DNA of 64,000 bases from Gaoshiqia sp050178015 (GTDB lineage: Bacteria; Bacteroidota; Bacteroidia; Bacteroidales; Prolixibacteraceae). Of this stretch, positions 1 through 7,173 are shown piece after piece. The number at the start of each line of letters is the position of its first letter. The stretch's first letter is position 1. The stretch spans positions 179,206 through 243,205 of the forward strand of contig JBFXGM010000001.1 of assembly GCA_050178015.1 (NCBI GenBank). The letters are read 5' to 3'. The notes under the pieces were generated by a model. It had not been told where the DNA came from. It searched no databases and saw nothing but the letters and a program-made list of their open reading frames with translations. The translations under genes and the position numbers were made by a program.

Positions 1-364
1 GCCCGCCGGGAAGTTTATAGCCGGCAAAAAAACGGTCTTTCACCACCAGCAGCCGTCCCTGGTGCAACACGATGGCGCCAACGCCTGCGATGTAGTTTTT
101 TGTGGCAGGAAGTACCGCATCCGGATGCAATTTCTTAACCAGCATCAGGTTTTTCTCGTCGCAATGATGAAATTCAAAATCCAGTCGGGTCAGGATGGGG
201 ATAAAATCCGATTTCCCGATCGGTATCTTTACCCACAGCAGCTTTTTATCCTGTAGCGATGCAAGTATTCCTGCAATTTCTTCTGCAAATTCATTCGGAT
301 CATCCGGAAGTGTGGTTTCATCGGCCATCACGCCGTCGTATCGGTTGACTATTAATTTAATCAT
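1..364 (-). CDS. Nudix hydrolase with N-terminal pre-Nudix domain (partial)
   Basis: The reading frame starts with ATG at 364 and runs off the left window edge, giving about 121 residues. It begins MIKLIVNRYDG and ends in KLPGG, where the first glycines of a Nudix box would begin. The segment DAVLPATKNYIAGVGAIVLHQ followed by LLVVKDRF is the first beta-sheet of a Nudix fold, and the preceding ~85 residues resemble the pre-Nudix domain of NUDT6-like proteins. Family members hydrolyse nucleoside diphosphates linked to another moiety. The catalytic REXXEE part lies outside the window, so activity cannot be judged. It is on the same strand as the cassette genes, but no attC core was found around it, so I treat it as an ordinary chromosomal gene. 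Confidence 0.82.
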   Translation of the reverse strand, partial: MIKLIVNRYDGVMADETTLPDDPNEFAEEIAGILASLQDKKLLWVKIPIGKSDFIPILTRLDFEFHHCDEKNLMLVKKLHPDAVLPATKNYIAGVGAIVLHQGRLLVVKDRFFAGYKLPGG

Positions 365-453
365 AAACAAGTCTTTTTTCAGGAAGCTGAAAATACGAAA
401 ATTCTCGTTGCAGATTTCGGGAAACGCCTAGCCGGCCCATCGTCATTTCGAAA

Positions 454-645
454 TTCACCAGGTGACTTCGAGTCACCTGGTGAATAAAACTTCCACACAG
501 CGTTGCTGCGGGCTGTTGCTTGCAGGCCGTTGGCCTGACCGGCCCGCTGCTTTTCCGCTTCTCCGCACCAACGGTGCAACAGCACTAAGGCAGGGCAACG
601 CCCTGTCATTGTAGCATTACGTGTTTACCAAAGCCCTGAAAGGGC
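454..645. repeat. Cluster of five REP-like hairpins with 3-nt loops
   Basis: This gene-free stretch holds five short perfect hairpins in 192 bases. They are 454-484 (14-bp stem, loop tcg), 523-537 (6 bp, loop gtt), 565-577 (5 bp, loop aac), 591-605 (6 bp, loop aac) and 633-645 (5 bp, loop gaa). Every loop is three bases. Such arrays resemble repetitive extragenic palindromes, which in Bacteroidota can be associated with IS200-like REP transposases; no such transposase is in the window. The rest of 365-758 shows no convincing gene. An additional inverted pair AATCACC/GGTGATT lies near 702-740. Confidence 0.6.
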
Positions 646-758
646 CGGAGTAAGGGGATTAAAAACAATTCAGCTCATTAGGATTGTAATCCGATCCAGC
701 CAATCACCGACGTTGGCATATCCGGAAGAGCAGGGTGATTGTTTGCAAGGAAGGTTTA

Positions 759-823
759 GTTCAACATACCCTCCAATACAAAGCGTATGCAAGCAACGCT
801 TGATTAGAGGCTAAGTGTTAGTG
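759..823 (-). other. Candidate attC site 4 (compact, after fic)
   Basis: Read on the minus strand, a 65-base imperfect palindrome starts seven bases after the fic stop codon. It begins with a CACTAAC core and ends with GTTGAAC, which fits the GTTRRRY core of integron attC sites. The arms match well (AACA..CTC..AAGCGT on both sides) around a short loop. Size and layout are like the shorter attC sites. It appears to be the last site of the array, as no matching core is found further left. Confidence 0.55.
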
Positions 824-829
824 CGTTTT

Positions 830-1870
830 TTATTTTATCGAGTAATTTGTTCCAGGTCCGGTTCCATGTTTTTCTATTAAATTCTTATTTATCAGTTCAG
901 GTAATATTCTCTTTACGGTTGGACTTGGTATATCAAGTCTTTTCGCAATATCTCCCGATTTACATCCAGGATTATTTCCAATAAACGTAATTATTGATTT
1001 TTCTCTTGGTGATAATTTAGTCTCAACTCCGCTTTGCTCCAATTTATTTAATAGCTGGTTCTGAATATTTTTTAAAGCATCAAAAAAGAAGTTTACCCAA
1101 TCATTTACATTTTCATTTGGTCGCTGAGCCTGACAGCTTCTTAAAACCCTGTAATATTCTGATTTTCTATTTTCAATTTCGTGTTCAAAACTTACGTATT
1201 GAATCCATGTGTATCCGTTTTTCAACAGGAGTAGAGTTGATAGAAGCCTGCTTAAACGACCATTACCATCTTGAAAAGGATGAATGCTTACAAACTCATA
1301 TGCAAATAATGCGCACTTTACAAGAGGATGAGTGATTTTGTCTTTTTTATACCAGTCGATTAATGCTCTCATGGCATCTTCAGTTGCGAATCCAGCTTCG
1401 GTTGTTTGGAAAATTATTTGTTTTGTTCCATTAGGAAAACTGGCTTCAACGGAATTTGTATGTTGTTTGTAATTTCCTTTATGCCATTCATCCTTTTTGC
1501 TGTGTCTCATTAAAATATTGTGTAGGTTTTTAATGCTACTTTCTTTTATGTCAATATTTTCAAATGATTCTGTGATAATATCCAGTGTTTCAAAATATCC
1601 AACAACTTCCTGAGAATCTCTGTCAGTCAGTTTTGTAATATCAATTTGCTTGAGTAGAACTTGAACTTCTTCGTCGCTCATTTTGGAGCCTTCAATTCGA
1701 GTCGAAGCACCAACACTTCTTACGGTGGCAATTGATTTTAGCTGTTTTAAGCTTTGTCCTTCCTTTTTTTCTATTGAAGTCCAAGAAGCATCAAATCTAT
1801 CGATTTGGCTTATTAATCCAACTAACTTCCAGTCAAGGTTTAATTTAAAAGTATGGACTAAGTTTTCCAT
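830..1870 (-). CDS. Fic-domain protein with C-terminal winged helix
   Basis: A 346-residue Fic (filamentation induced by cAMP) family protein. The catalytic motif HPFQDGNGRLSR is near residue 195, matching HPFx(D/E)GNGR; Fic enzymes usually transfer AMP from ATP to a protein hydroxyl. Near residue 56 the segment STRIEGS fits the (S/T)xxxE(G/N) inhibitory helix, here N-terminal to the Fic core, so it would be autoinhibited (class II). The last ~60 residues (SPREKSIITFIGNNPGCKSGDIAKRLDIPSP and on) form a winged helix-turn-helix, suggesting DNA binding and autoregulation. It is A+T-rich and sits between two attC-like sites. Unlike its neighbours it has a ~130-base upstream region with direct repeats. 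The target is unknown. Confidence 0.88.
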   Translation of the reverse strand: MENLVHTFKLNLDWKLVGLISQIDRFDASWTSIEKKEGQSLKQLKSIATVRSVGASTRIEGSKMSDEEVQVLLKQIDITKLTDRDSQEVVGYFETLDIITESFENIDIKESSIKNLHNILMRHSKKDEWHKGNYKQHTNSVEASFPNGTKQIIFQTTEAGFATEDAMRALIDWYKKDKITHPLVKCALFAYEFVSIHPFQDGNGRLSRLLSTLLLLKNGYTWIQYVSFEHEIENRKSEYYRVLRSCQAQRPNENVNDWVNFFFDALKNIQNQLLNKLEQSGVETKLSPREKSIITFIGNNPGCKSGDIAKRLDIPSPTVKRILPELINKNLIEKHGTGPGTNYSIK

Positions 1871-1899
1871 AAAACAAATATATCAACTTTAGCCATTAA

Positions 1900-1961
1900 T
1901 GATACGATATGATTCGTTTTTATTCGATAGATATTCGATTTATTCTGATACGATATGATTC
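1900..1961. promoter_or_regulatory. Direct repeats upstream of fic (operator candidate)
   Basis: The 16-base sequence TGATACGATATGATTC occurs twice, at 1900-1915 and 1946-1961. Related pieces lie between and beside them (two ATTCGAT copies, and AAACGATACG at 1964-1973). They end about 30 bases before the fic start codon. Since Fic carries a winged helix, binding by its own product is plausible but inferred. A TATATTTG box (TAnnTTTG type) on the minus strand lies only four bases before the ATG. Confidence 0.55.
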
Positions 1962-1997
1962 TAAACGATACGTTAATAATTCGGTTTTCAAAATGCC

Positions 1998-2141
1998 CTG
2001 TAACCGCCCGGCTGTATGCGGTCGGCCGGAGCATTTCTGCCAGTTATGAAATTTTCAGGCCAAACGCTGGTGACAGGGGAGAACGAAACCCGCAATATGT
2101 TGTGTAGCCCCGGCTGCCGTATCACAGCTTTGTTGGCATTA
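1998..2141 (-). other. Candidate attC site 3 (after GIY-YIG gene)
   Basis: On the minus strand the site begins with TAATGCCAAC (2132-2141), which overlaps the stop codon of the GIY-YIG gene, and ends with GGTTACAG near 1998-2005. The two arms share GCTGT..AT.CGG..CGG blocks as an imperfect inverted repeat over about 35 bases each, around a ~70-base variable centre. The starting core is the exact 10-base complement of the core at 3049-3058 upstream of the same gene, the signature of an excisable cassette. Confidence 0.68.
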
Positions 2142-3017
2142 GTTATTTATTTTTTCTTGTATTTCCTTAAATGACAATCCCTCTTTATTAACCCATTCTG
2201 TGAATCCATTAGAATTTCTCCCTAGAATCATATTTGAAGCAGCACTAGGACTACTAAAAATTGCATCTTCTGCAAAAAGAAGTTTGTCACCACTTTCTAT
2301 CATGATCTTAGTTTCTAAAAGTTTTCTTCTCATATTTCTGTATGTTTCTGTGCATGAATTTGATAATGATTTTTTTGCTTCGCTTCCTTTTGCAACTATA
2401 TATCCTTGATCTGTTTCTGTCATAGTTGCATCAAAAGATCTTGTTTTAATAAAATAAGTTTCACGCACTTCAATTTTTGTGTCAGCTTCCGCAAAATCCT
2501 TTTGAGTGACTGTTGAAGAAATCAAAAAATTAAATCCCATAACAGGAAGAATGAGCTTTATCTGTTCAAGGAAGTATTCCATATCAGAAATGTCTGCTTC
2601 ATGAAGAGTCGGCAAACTAGGTGAATTTCCATTATCAATTTGAGCTGTTTTTGCTTCTATCGCAAGCTGTATAAGTCTTGATTCCAAATATTTAATCTGT
2701 GTCTTTGTTAAAAGTTCATCTTTACTTACGAAGAATATTAATTCTTTAAAGTCTTTATTGGGATCACTAAGATGTTGTTTTAGTCTTGATCTAATATTCT
2801 CAGCTTCACCAATATAAATTTTCTCGTCAAATGCTTCGTCAGTTGGGTCACCTTTCAAACAGTATATACCTGGGTTTTCAAACTCTGGTCTGTGCATAAT
2901 TTTATTAACAGATGCTCTTGGGCTATAAATAGCCTTTCCAACCCAATTTCCTATTTCACTAAGTCTCGGACCATAAGCTGTTCCGTCAATCATATAAACA
3001 GTCAGTTTTTTACCCAT
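2139..3017 (-). CDS. GIY-YIG nuclease-like protein with DUF4357-type C-terminus
   Basis: 292 residues. The GIY-YIG core is at about 48-90: PGIYCLKG, then KIYIGEAENIRSRLKQH, giving the two-part GIY...YIG motif and the following Arg. This fold cuts DNA in homing endonucleases, UvrC and some restriction enzymes. The last ~70 residues (FAEDAIFSSPSAASNMILGRNSNGFTEWVNKEG) match the DUF4357 pattern often attached to GIY-YIG domains. The start is 31 bases after the upstream cassette core and the stop codon overlaps the downstream core, leaving almost no non-coding DNA, as in integron cassettes. It is A+T-rich relative to the core genome. A role in defence or DNA processing is only a guess. Confidence 0.85.
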   Translation of the reverse strand: MGKKLTVYMIDGTAYGPRLSEIGNWVGKAIYSPRASVNKIMHRPEFENPGIYCLKGDPTDEAFDEKIYIGEAENIRSRLKQHLSDPNKDFKELIFFVSKDELLTKTQIKYLESRLIQLAIEAKTAQIDNGNSPSLPTLHEADISDMEYFLEQIKLILPVMGFNFLISSTVTQKDFAEADTKIEVRETYFIKTRSFDATMTETDQGYIVAKGSEAKKSLSNSCTETYRNMRRKLLETKIMIESGDKLLFAEDAIFSSPSAASNMILGRNSNGFTEWVNKEGLSFKEIQEKINN

Positions 3018-3048
3018 GTTATGTATTTTGTAGAATGTCTTTTATAAT

Positions 3049-3189
3049 TAATGCCAACGGTCACTTGTAAGTTGTCGTTGCGGATTTCGGAGAGCGTTCC
3101 TGTCCGAAGGACATGGAGCTGCGAAACGAGAATCCGCAGTTGGCGTACCACCGAACCCCGCCCTGCAATGTGTACTTTATTATGCATAG
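3049..3189 (-). other. Candidate attC site 2 (after MuiA-like gene)
   Basis: Minus strand, five bases after the muiA-like stop codon: starting core ATGCATAAT (3179-3187) and ending core GTTGGCATTA (3049-3058). The starting core matches the complement of the core upstream of the same gene (GTTATGCAT at 5124-5132) with one mismatch. Inside are inverted arms built on TGCGGATT/AATCCGCA and a central TGTCC-gaa-GGACA hairpin. The outer arms pair weakly, so this site is less regular than sites 1 and 3. Confidence 0.55.
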
Positions 3190-3193
3190 TTTT

Positions 3194-5074
3194 TTATTCT
3201 ATTGTCAAATTCCTCGATTTTGGATATCTGACTGAATATTTCAAATCAAATTCTTTTTTCTCCATTGGTTTTAACGTAAACTCCCATTTAACTTCTCCAC
3301 TTTCTTTGTTTAGCTTACCGCTTGAAAAATTTTGAATGTTAACTTCAATTTCTTCAAGTTTTGATACGGGAGCTTGGTCAAGTACAACCATATTAATTTC
3401 TTGACTTTTGTTATTTTTAATAGTTGTTTTCCAAGATTTTGATTCTTCCTTTTTTGAACCAATAAATTGTCTGGTTTCAAAATCATTTTCTTTTTCTCGG
3501 TTAACAATTACATTTTTGTCTTTACCCAACGAAAGTTGCAGAGTGTCAGATGCGAACCGAACATCTAAAAGTGATTTTCCAACAAATGTTCCCTCGAAAA
3601 ATATATTGGCTTCACCTTCCAATAAGTTATATTTTTCCCAGCCAGTGATATTTGCAATTAAGTAGGCTTCTTTTTCAATTTTAGGTACTGAATAATATTG
3701 GAAGAATGCAGGTACTTGATACACCACCATGTCAACCGAATAGTTTTTATTGTCTGAATTAACAGTATATGGAGTGGAAATTTCAAAGTTAATGGACGTT
3801 TGATTTTCCGTTTTTTCAAAAGGAATTGCAATACTTTCTGCATCTCTACTTTTTGTTCTATTTACTGAAACTCCTGCAACTCTTCCTTGAAGTTGTGTTG
3901 AAATATCTGCATCTTCCTGAACGCCATAACCAACCACAACAACTTCTTGCAATGCTACATCATCCTCAACCATTTTTACATTAATTACTGAACTTGTAAT
4001 TGGTAAAGTTTTAGCTTTAAAACCAATAAATGAGAAATTTAAATAACTTGCATTGTTTGGAAGTGTAATCGAATAATTTCCATTCATATCCGTGACGGCT
4101 CCAATTGTTGTTTCTGGAATCATTACTGTAGCGCCTGGCAATGGATTATCCTCTTGGTCTAAAACCTGACCAGTCACAGAGTTTATTGATTTATTGTAAA
4201 CCGGCGGCAAACTATAATAGTCGAGGTAATAAGTTTGAAGTTCCGGAGCAACTCCCGATGAATTTGGATTTGAAGAAGAAAAACTAAGCTTTACATTTTT
4301 CCAATCAACTTTTGTGTCTTGTCGCAGATTTGCTTTATAAATAATTTCAACGGGGTCATTTATAGTTTTTGCACGAATATCATATGTTGGATACCAACCT
4401 GCATTGTCAACGATGTATGATAATTCGAAAGACGGATTCGTTTTAATTTTACTTTGAACTTTTACTAAAATTTCACCCGAAGCAAATTCTTTTTTGCTTG
4501 TTAATGTATTTAATTGGTTTTGAAGTTCGTTCTTTTGTTTTCTTAAATTCTCTAAAGTTTTATTTCTTTCTATTTCTTTGAGTTTTAATGCAGTCAGTTT
4601 GGAACTGTAAAATTCAGACGCTTCTTTGAGTGTCGAAATATTTAATTCATTGTTTTTTCCGCCGATAATCCGATTGTCATTTAAAAAAGTCAATTCTTCT
4701 TTTAAAATTGAAAGGTAGGTTTCTTCTAACTTTATTTGACCGTTTAGGTCATCAAGTTTTTCTTCAATTTTTTTTACTTCTTCAGATTTTTCGAGTTTAT
4801 CAATAAAGTTTTGCTGATGATTTACTGCCAAAACTGTCACATCTCCACTTGCTTTAACCTGAACACTTTTTGCGTCAATGAAAGGGGATAGGTTTATAAA
4901 TTTCAAAATTGTGACTCCAGAGTTAATTTCAACCATTTTTTGTCTTGTAACTTGTGCTTTGTCAATGAAAACAGTTACTTCATTAACTTCTGATTTGATT
5001 TCTTTTTCTGTTATTTCCTGTCCGAAAATATTGCTAAAAATCAGGCAGAATAAGATTAGGTTTAAAGCTTTCAT
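3194..5074 (-). CDS. MuiA-family (DUF4139) exported protein with embedded CarboxypepD_reg/plug-like segment
   Basis: 626 residues with an N-terminal signal peptide (MKALNLILFCLIFSNIFGQ). Residues ~30-200 match the DUF4140 N-terminal part of mucoidy-inhibitor MuiA-like proteins with a coiled coil (~95-200). The DUF4139 part follows (PSFELSYIVDNAGWYPTYDIRA near 215) and continues to the C-terminus. Inserted between ~298 and ~410 is a carboxypeptidase-regulatory-like beta domain (VTGQVLDQEDNPLPGATV) followed by ALQEVVVVGYG and LQGRVAGVSV, hallmarks of the start of SusC-type TonB receptors. No receptor barrel follows. The location is probably periplasmic or surface. Function is unknown; MuiA was named for reducing mucoidy. 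It lies between two attC-like sites and is long for a cassette gene. Confidence 0.85.
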   Translation of the reverse strand: MKALNLILFCLIFSNIFGQEITEKEIKSEVNEVTVFIDKAQVTRQKMVEINSGVTILKFINLSPFIDAKSVQVKASGDVTVLAVNHQQNFIDKLEKSEEVKKIEEKLDDLNGQIKLEETYLSILKEELTFLNDNRIIGGKNNELNISTLKEASEFYSSKLTALKLKEIERNKTLENLRKQKNELQNQLNTLTSKKEFASGEILVKVQSKIKTNPSFELSYIVDNAGWYPTYDIRAKTINDPVEIIYKANLRQDTKVDWKNVKLSFSSSNPNSSGVAPELQTYYLDYYSLPPVYNKSINSVTGQVLDQEDNPLPGATVMIPETTIGAVTDMNGNYSITLPNNASYLNFSFIGFKAKTLPITSSVINVKMVEDDVALQEVVVVGYGVQEDADISTQLQGRVAGVSVNRTKSRDAESIAIPFEKTENQTSINFEISTPYTVNSDNKNYSVDMVVYQVPAFFQYYSVPKIEKEAYLIANITGWEKYNLLEGEANIFFEGTFVGKSLLDVRFASDTLQLSLGKDKNVIVNREKENDFETRQFIGSKKEESKSWKTTIKNNKSQEINMVVLDQAPVSKLEEIEVNIQNFSSGKLNKESGEVKWEFTLKPMEKKEFDLKYSVRYPKSRNLTIE

Positions 5075-5125
5075 ATTTTGGTTTTATAGTTTTTTATTGT
5101 CGATTTTTGTCTTTTTTAAAATTAT

Positions 5126-5258
5126 GCATAACGTTTGACAATATGAAACGGTTGGGTATTCAGAGCGCGTCCGTATCCACCGAGGAAAAAGTTGATGCGG
5201 GAACCAAGCGCTCGCAAACCACTGAACCCCAACTGTTTTATATTGTGTGTTACCGGCA
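5126..5258 (-). other. Candidate attC site 1 (best formed, after YdeI-like gene)
   Basis: Minus strand: starting core TGCCGGTAAC (5249-5258), inner box GTTGGGG, a variable centre, inner box CCCAAC, and ending core CGTTATGC. The two arms are imperfect inverted repeats: CAATATAAAACAGTTGGG on one side and CAATATGAAACGGTTGGG as the complement of the other, 16 of 18 identical. This R''-L''...L'-R' layout over about 130 bases is that of an attC site. The starting core matches the complement of GTTACCGACA upstream of the same gene at 9 of 10 positions. Confidence 0.72.
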
Positions 5259-5276
5259 TGTGCTTTTTATTTCCAT

Positions 5277-5870
5277 TTATTTCAAACCAAGTTTTCTATT
5301 TTCTCTTAATAATTCTATTGATTCTTTCAATCTGTAAAGAATTGTTTCTTCTCTTTTAGCATCAGTAATCCAAAGGATATAATGTCGTCTATAAGTATGG
5401 GAAAGATTATTGAAATTTGTCAATGCTGGTTCATTTTTGGCAAATTCTTCTAATATAAAATCCGGCACGTCAAACTTTTTTTCCCCTTTTTCATTTTTTA
5501 AATCTTTGTTTTCCCAATCAACCTTTCCCGTTTTTAAGTATGTATCAATTTTCTTTAGACCTACTTCTGTCATTTTGCCTTTTTTTATTAAAGCCATCAC
5601 TATTTTTTTATTCACCTCCGACCACTTTGTAGTATTTGTTCTTGGCGTAAACTTTCTAACATATTGGTCATTGTCAATCTTTTTTATAATACTATCAATC
5701 CATCCAAAACAAAGAGCTTCTTCGAGTGCTTCATTATATTTTATGCATCCAATATTTGTGTGCTTTTTATAAAATATCATCCAAACGCCAGAACTCCCAT
5801 TATGATTCTTTTCTAACCAGCTCCGAAAAGATTCTCTACTGTTAAAAAACAAATGCTCAAGTTCTCTCAT
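5277..5870 (-). CDS. YdeI/OmpD-associated family protein
   Basis: 197 residues. The start (MRELEHLFFNSRESFRSWLEKNHNGSSGVWMIFYKK), the central EEALCFGWIDS and KFTPRTNTTKWSEVNKK motifs, and the C-terminal YRRHYILWITDAKREETILYRLKESIELL define the YdeI family (bacteriocin-protection YdeI/OmpD-associated). Its biochemical function is not known; Salmonella YdeI affects polymyxin resistance. The start codon is 20 bases after the cassette core at 5890-5899. These small soluble proteins are plausible cassette cargo. The composition is A+T-rich like the other three genes of the block. Confidence 0.87.
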   Translation of the reverse strand: MRELEHLFFNSRESFRSWLEKNHNGSSGVWMIFYKKHTNIGCIKYNEALEEALCFGWIDSIIKKIDNDQYVRKFTPRTNTTKWSEVNKKIVMALIKKGKMTEVGLKKIDTYLKTGKVDWENKDLKNEKGEKKFDVPDFILEEFAKNEPALTNFNNLSHTYRRHYILWITDAKREETILYRLKESIELLRENRKLGLK

Positions 5871-5889
5871 GATGCGGTTTTTTTAGCAT

Positions 5890-5974
5890 TGTCGGTAACT
5901 CTGTTGTCTGTACCCCAAAAGCTATCTTATATTTCCGCTACGGGGGTGATCTGTGTAACTTTTGCATGTTATAT
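5890..5974 (-). other. Possible attC site 0 (upstream boundary of the cassette block)
   Basis: The core GTTACCGACA (minus strand, 5890-5899) is nearly complementary to the core after the YdeI-like gene. Further upstream an ATATAAC core (5968-5974) and arms ending in ACCCC/GGGGG could complete an 85-base attC, but the arms pair poorly. It could equally be a degenerate attI-like or chromosomal insertion point. Confidence 0.4.
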
Positions 5975-6047
5975 TTTCCGCAGCCCAATTTACAAAACAT
6001 ATTCAACATACGTCTTAAAACGCCGGGAAATTGAAAAGGGAGGGCGT

Positions 6048-6168
6048 TAAGATATCTTCATGCTTTGGGAAAAGAATAAGCGGAGCTATGAAGATTTCTT
6101 CAAGCGCCCAAAAAGAGGAAAAGGAAGCCGTGAAGATTTCTGTACGACTGCAACGGTCGATATCTTCA
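6048..6168. repeat. Four degenerate copies of a GAAGATATCTTC-like palindrome
   Basis: Between the cassette block and the nitroreductase, four related motifs occur. They are AAGATATCTTCATG (about 6049-6062), ATGAAGATTTCTTCAAG (about 6088-6104), GTGAAGATTTCTG (about 6130-6142) and CGATATCTTCAGG (about 6158-6170). The spacings are roughly 42, 40 and 25 bases. They may be operators or remains of a repeat. The stretch 5975-6264 shows no real gene; an in-frame extension of the nitroreductase runs through the repeats but lies upstream of its probable promoter. Confidence 0.4.
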
Positions 6169-6233
6169 GGTCGTCACAGCGCGTTTTTTCCGCATTTTTT
6201 CTTCCATTTCCGGTGTTTGACCTTAACTTTGGC

Positions 6234-6241
6234 AACCCAAA
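6234..6241 (+). promoter_or_regulatory. TAnnTTTG -7 box of the nitroreductase gene
   Basis: TAACTTTG matches the Bacteroidota -7 consensus 24 bases before the ATG at 6265. No clear TTG is seen at -33. It supports the downstream start over earlier in-frame starts. Confidence 0.5.
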
Positions 6242-6264
6242 TACGAAATCACAAATTAGCGATC

Positions 6265-7005
6265 ATGGATATTCTTTTACAACACCGCTCCATCCGAAAA
6301 TACAAATCCGATGCTGTTTCGGATGACATGCTGAACGAAATACTCGAGGCCGGCACACGGGCCTCAACTACCGGGAATATGCAACTGTACAGTGTTATTG
6401 TAACCCGCGATGCAGCCAGCAAAGCGCGCCTGGCGCCACTTCACTTCAACCAGGGCATGGTTACCCAGGCGCCGGTGTTTCTCACGGTTTGCGCCGACCT
6501 GAACCGCTTTAACCGCTGGTGCGAGCTGCGCCAGGCCGATGCCGGTTACGACAATCTGTTGTGGGTGGTGAATGGCATCATCGATGCGTCGCTGTTTGCG
6601 CAAAACATTTGCATCGCCGCCGAATCGAAAGGACTGGGCATTTGTTACCTGGGCACTCCCCTGTACAATGCCCCGGAAATCATCGAAGCGCTCAACCTGC
6701 CCAAAGGGGTGATCCCGGTGACGGCCATCAGCCTGGGCTATCCCGACCACGAACCGGGCCTCACCGACCGCCTGCCGCTGAGCGCGATTGTGCACCACGA
6801 AACGTACCGCGAAAACTCCGATGAGCGGATCAACGACATGTACCGCGAAAAAGAAGCGCTGGAAAGCTCGGCCCAATTTGTGGCCGAAAACGGGAAACAA
6901 AACCTGGCCCAGGTGTTTACCGATGTTCGTTACAAAAAAGCCGACAACCTGTATTTTTCGGAAAAGCTATTGAAAACCATCCGCGAACAGGGTTTTAACA
7001 TTTAA
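6265..7005 (+). CDS. Nitroreductase family protein (NfsA-like)
   Basis: 246 residues from ATG 6265. The N-terminus MDILLQHRSIRKYKSD is the FMN-binding start of the NfsA/FRase-type nitroreductases. RASTTGNMQLYSVIVTRD and the later GICYLGTPL/PVTAISLGYPD follow the family pattern, with a C-terminal extension that supplies NAD(P)H specificity in NfsA-like enzymes. These flavoenzymes reduce nitroaromatics or quinones using NAD(P)H. I chose this start because the family begins at the HRSIRKY motif and the TAACTTTG box lies 24 bases upstream. The gene is monocistronic and convergent with the ccsA-like gene. The natural substrate is unknown. Confidence 0.88.
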   Translation: MDILLQHRSIRKYKSDAVSDDMLNEILEAGTRASTTGNMQLYSVIVTRDAASKARLAPLHFNQGMVTQAPVFLTVCADLNRFNRWCELRQADAGYDNLLWVVNGIIDASLFAQNICIAAESKGLGICYLGTPLYNAPEIIEALNLPKGVIPVTAISLGYPDHEPGLTDRLPLSAIVHHETYRENSDERINDMYREKEALESSAQFVAENGKQNLAQVFTDVRYKKADNLYFSEKLLKTIREQGFNI

Positions 7006-7027
7006 AGGAAGGAAGCAAAAACTCCGT

Positions 7028-7118
7028 GTTACGCTGTGATAATTATCACTGCGTACCTCTGTGGTTGAGTTATTTCTAATTTAACCACAGAGTGACACAC
7101 TGAGTGGCACAGCGTAAC
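7028..7118. repeat. Nested long stem-loop between convergent genes
   Basis: The outer arms GTTACGCTGTG (7028-7038) and CACAGCGTAAC (7108-7118) are perfect 11-base complements. The inner arms CTCTGTGGTT (7057-7066) and AACCACAGAG (7083-7092) are perfect 10-base complements, and GTGATAATTATCAC lies between as its own palindrome. It may terminate both converging genes or be a dispersed repeat. Confidence 0.6.
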
Positions 7119-7173
7119 AAAAGAACTTCTCCAACCATTCCCTACACCCACACAGGTATAAGTAGCACAGCTG

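Noticed and set aside
365..758. A fifth cassette between attC site 4 and the Nudix gene
   Set aside because: No core complementary to GTTGAAC and no credible gene; only hairpins are seen.
3002..3187. Short open frame between the MuiA-like and GIY-YIG genes
   Set aside because: It lies in the attC-like palindrome and its codons follow the inverted repeat; no start signal or homology.
6031..6264. N-terminal extension of the nitroreductase reading frame with repeated KIS motifs
   Set aside because: The repeats come from the DNA palindromes, and the probable -7 box at 6234 lies downstream of this start; the family begins at MDILLQHRSIRKY.
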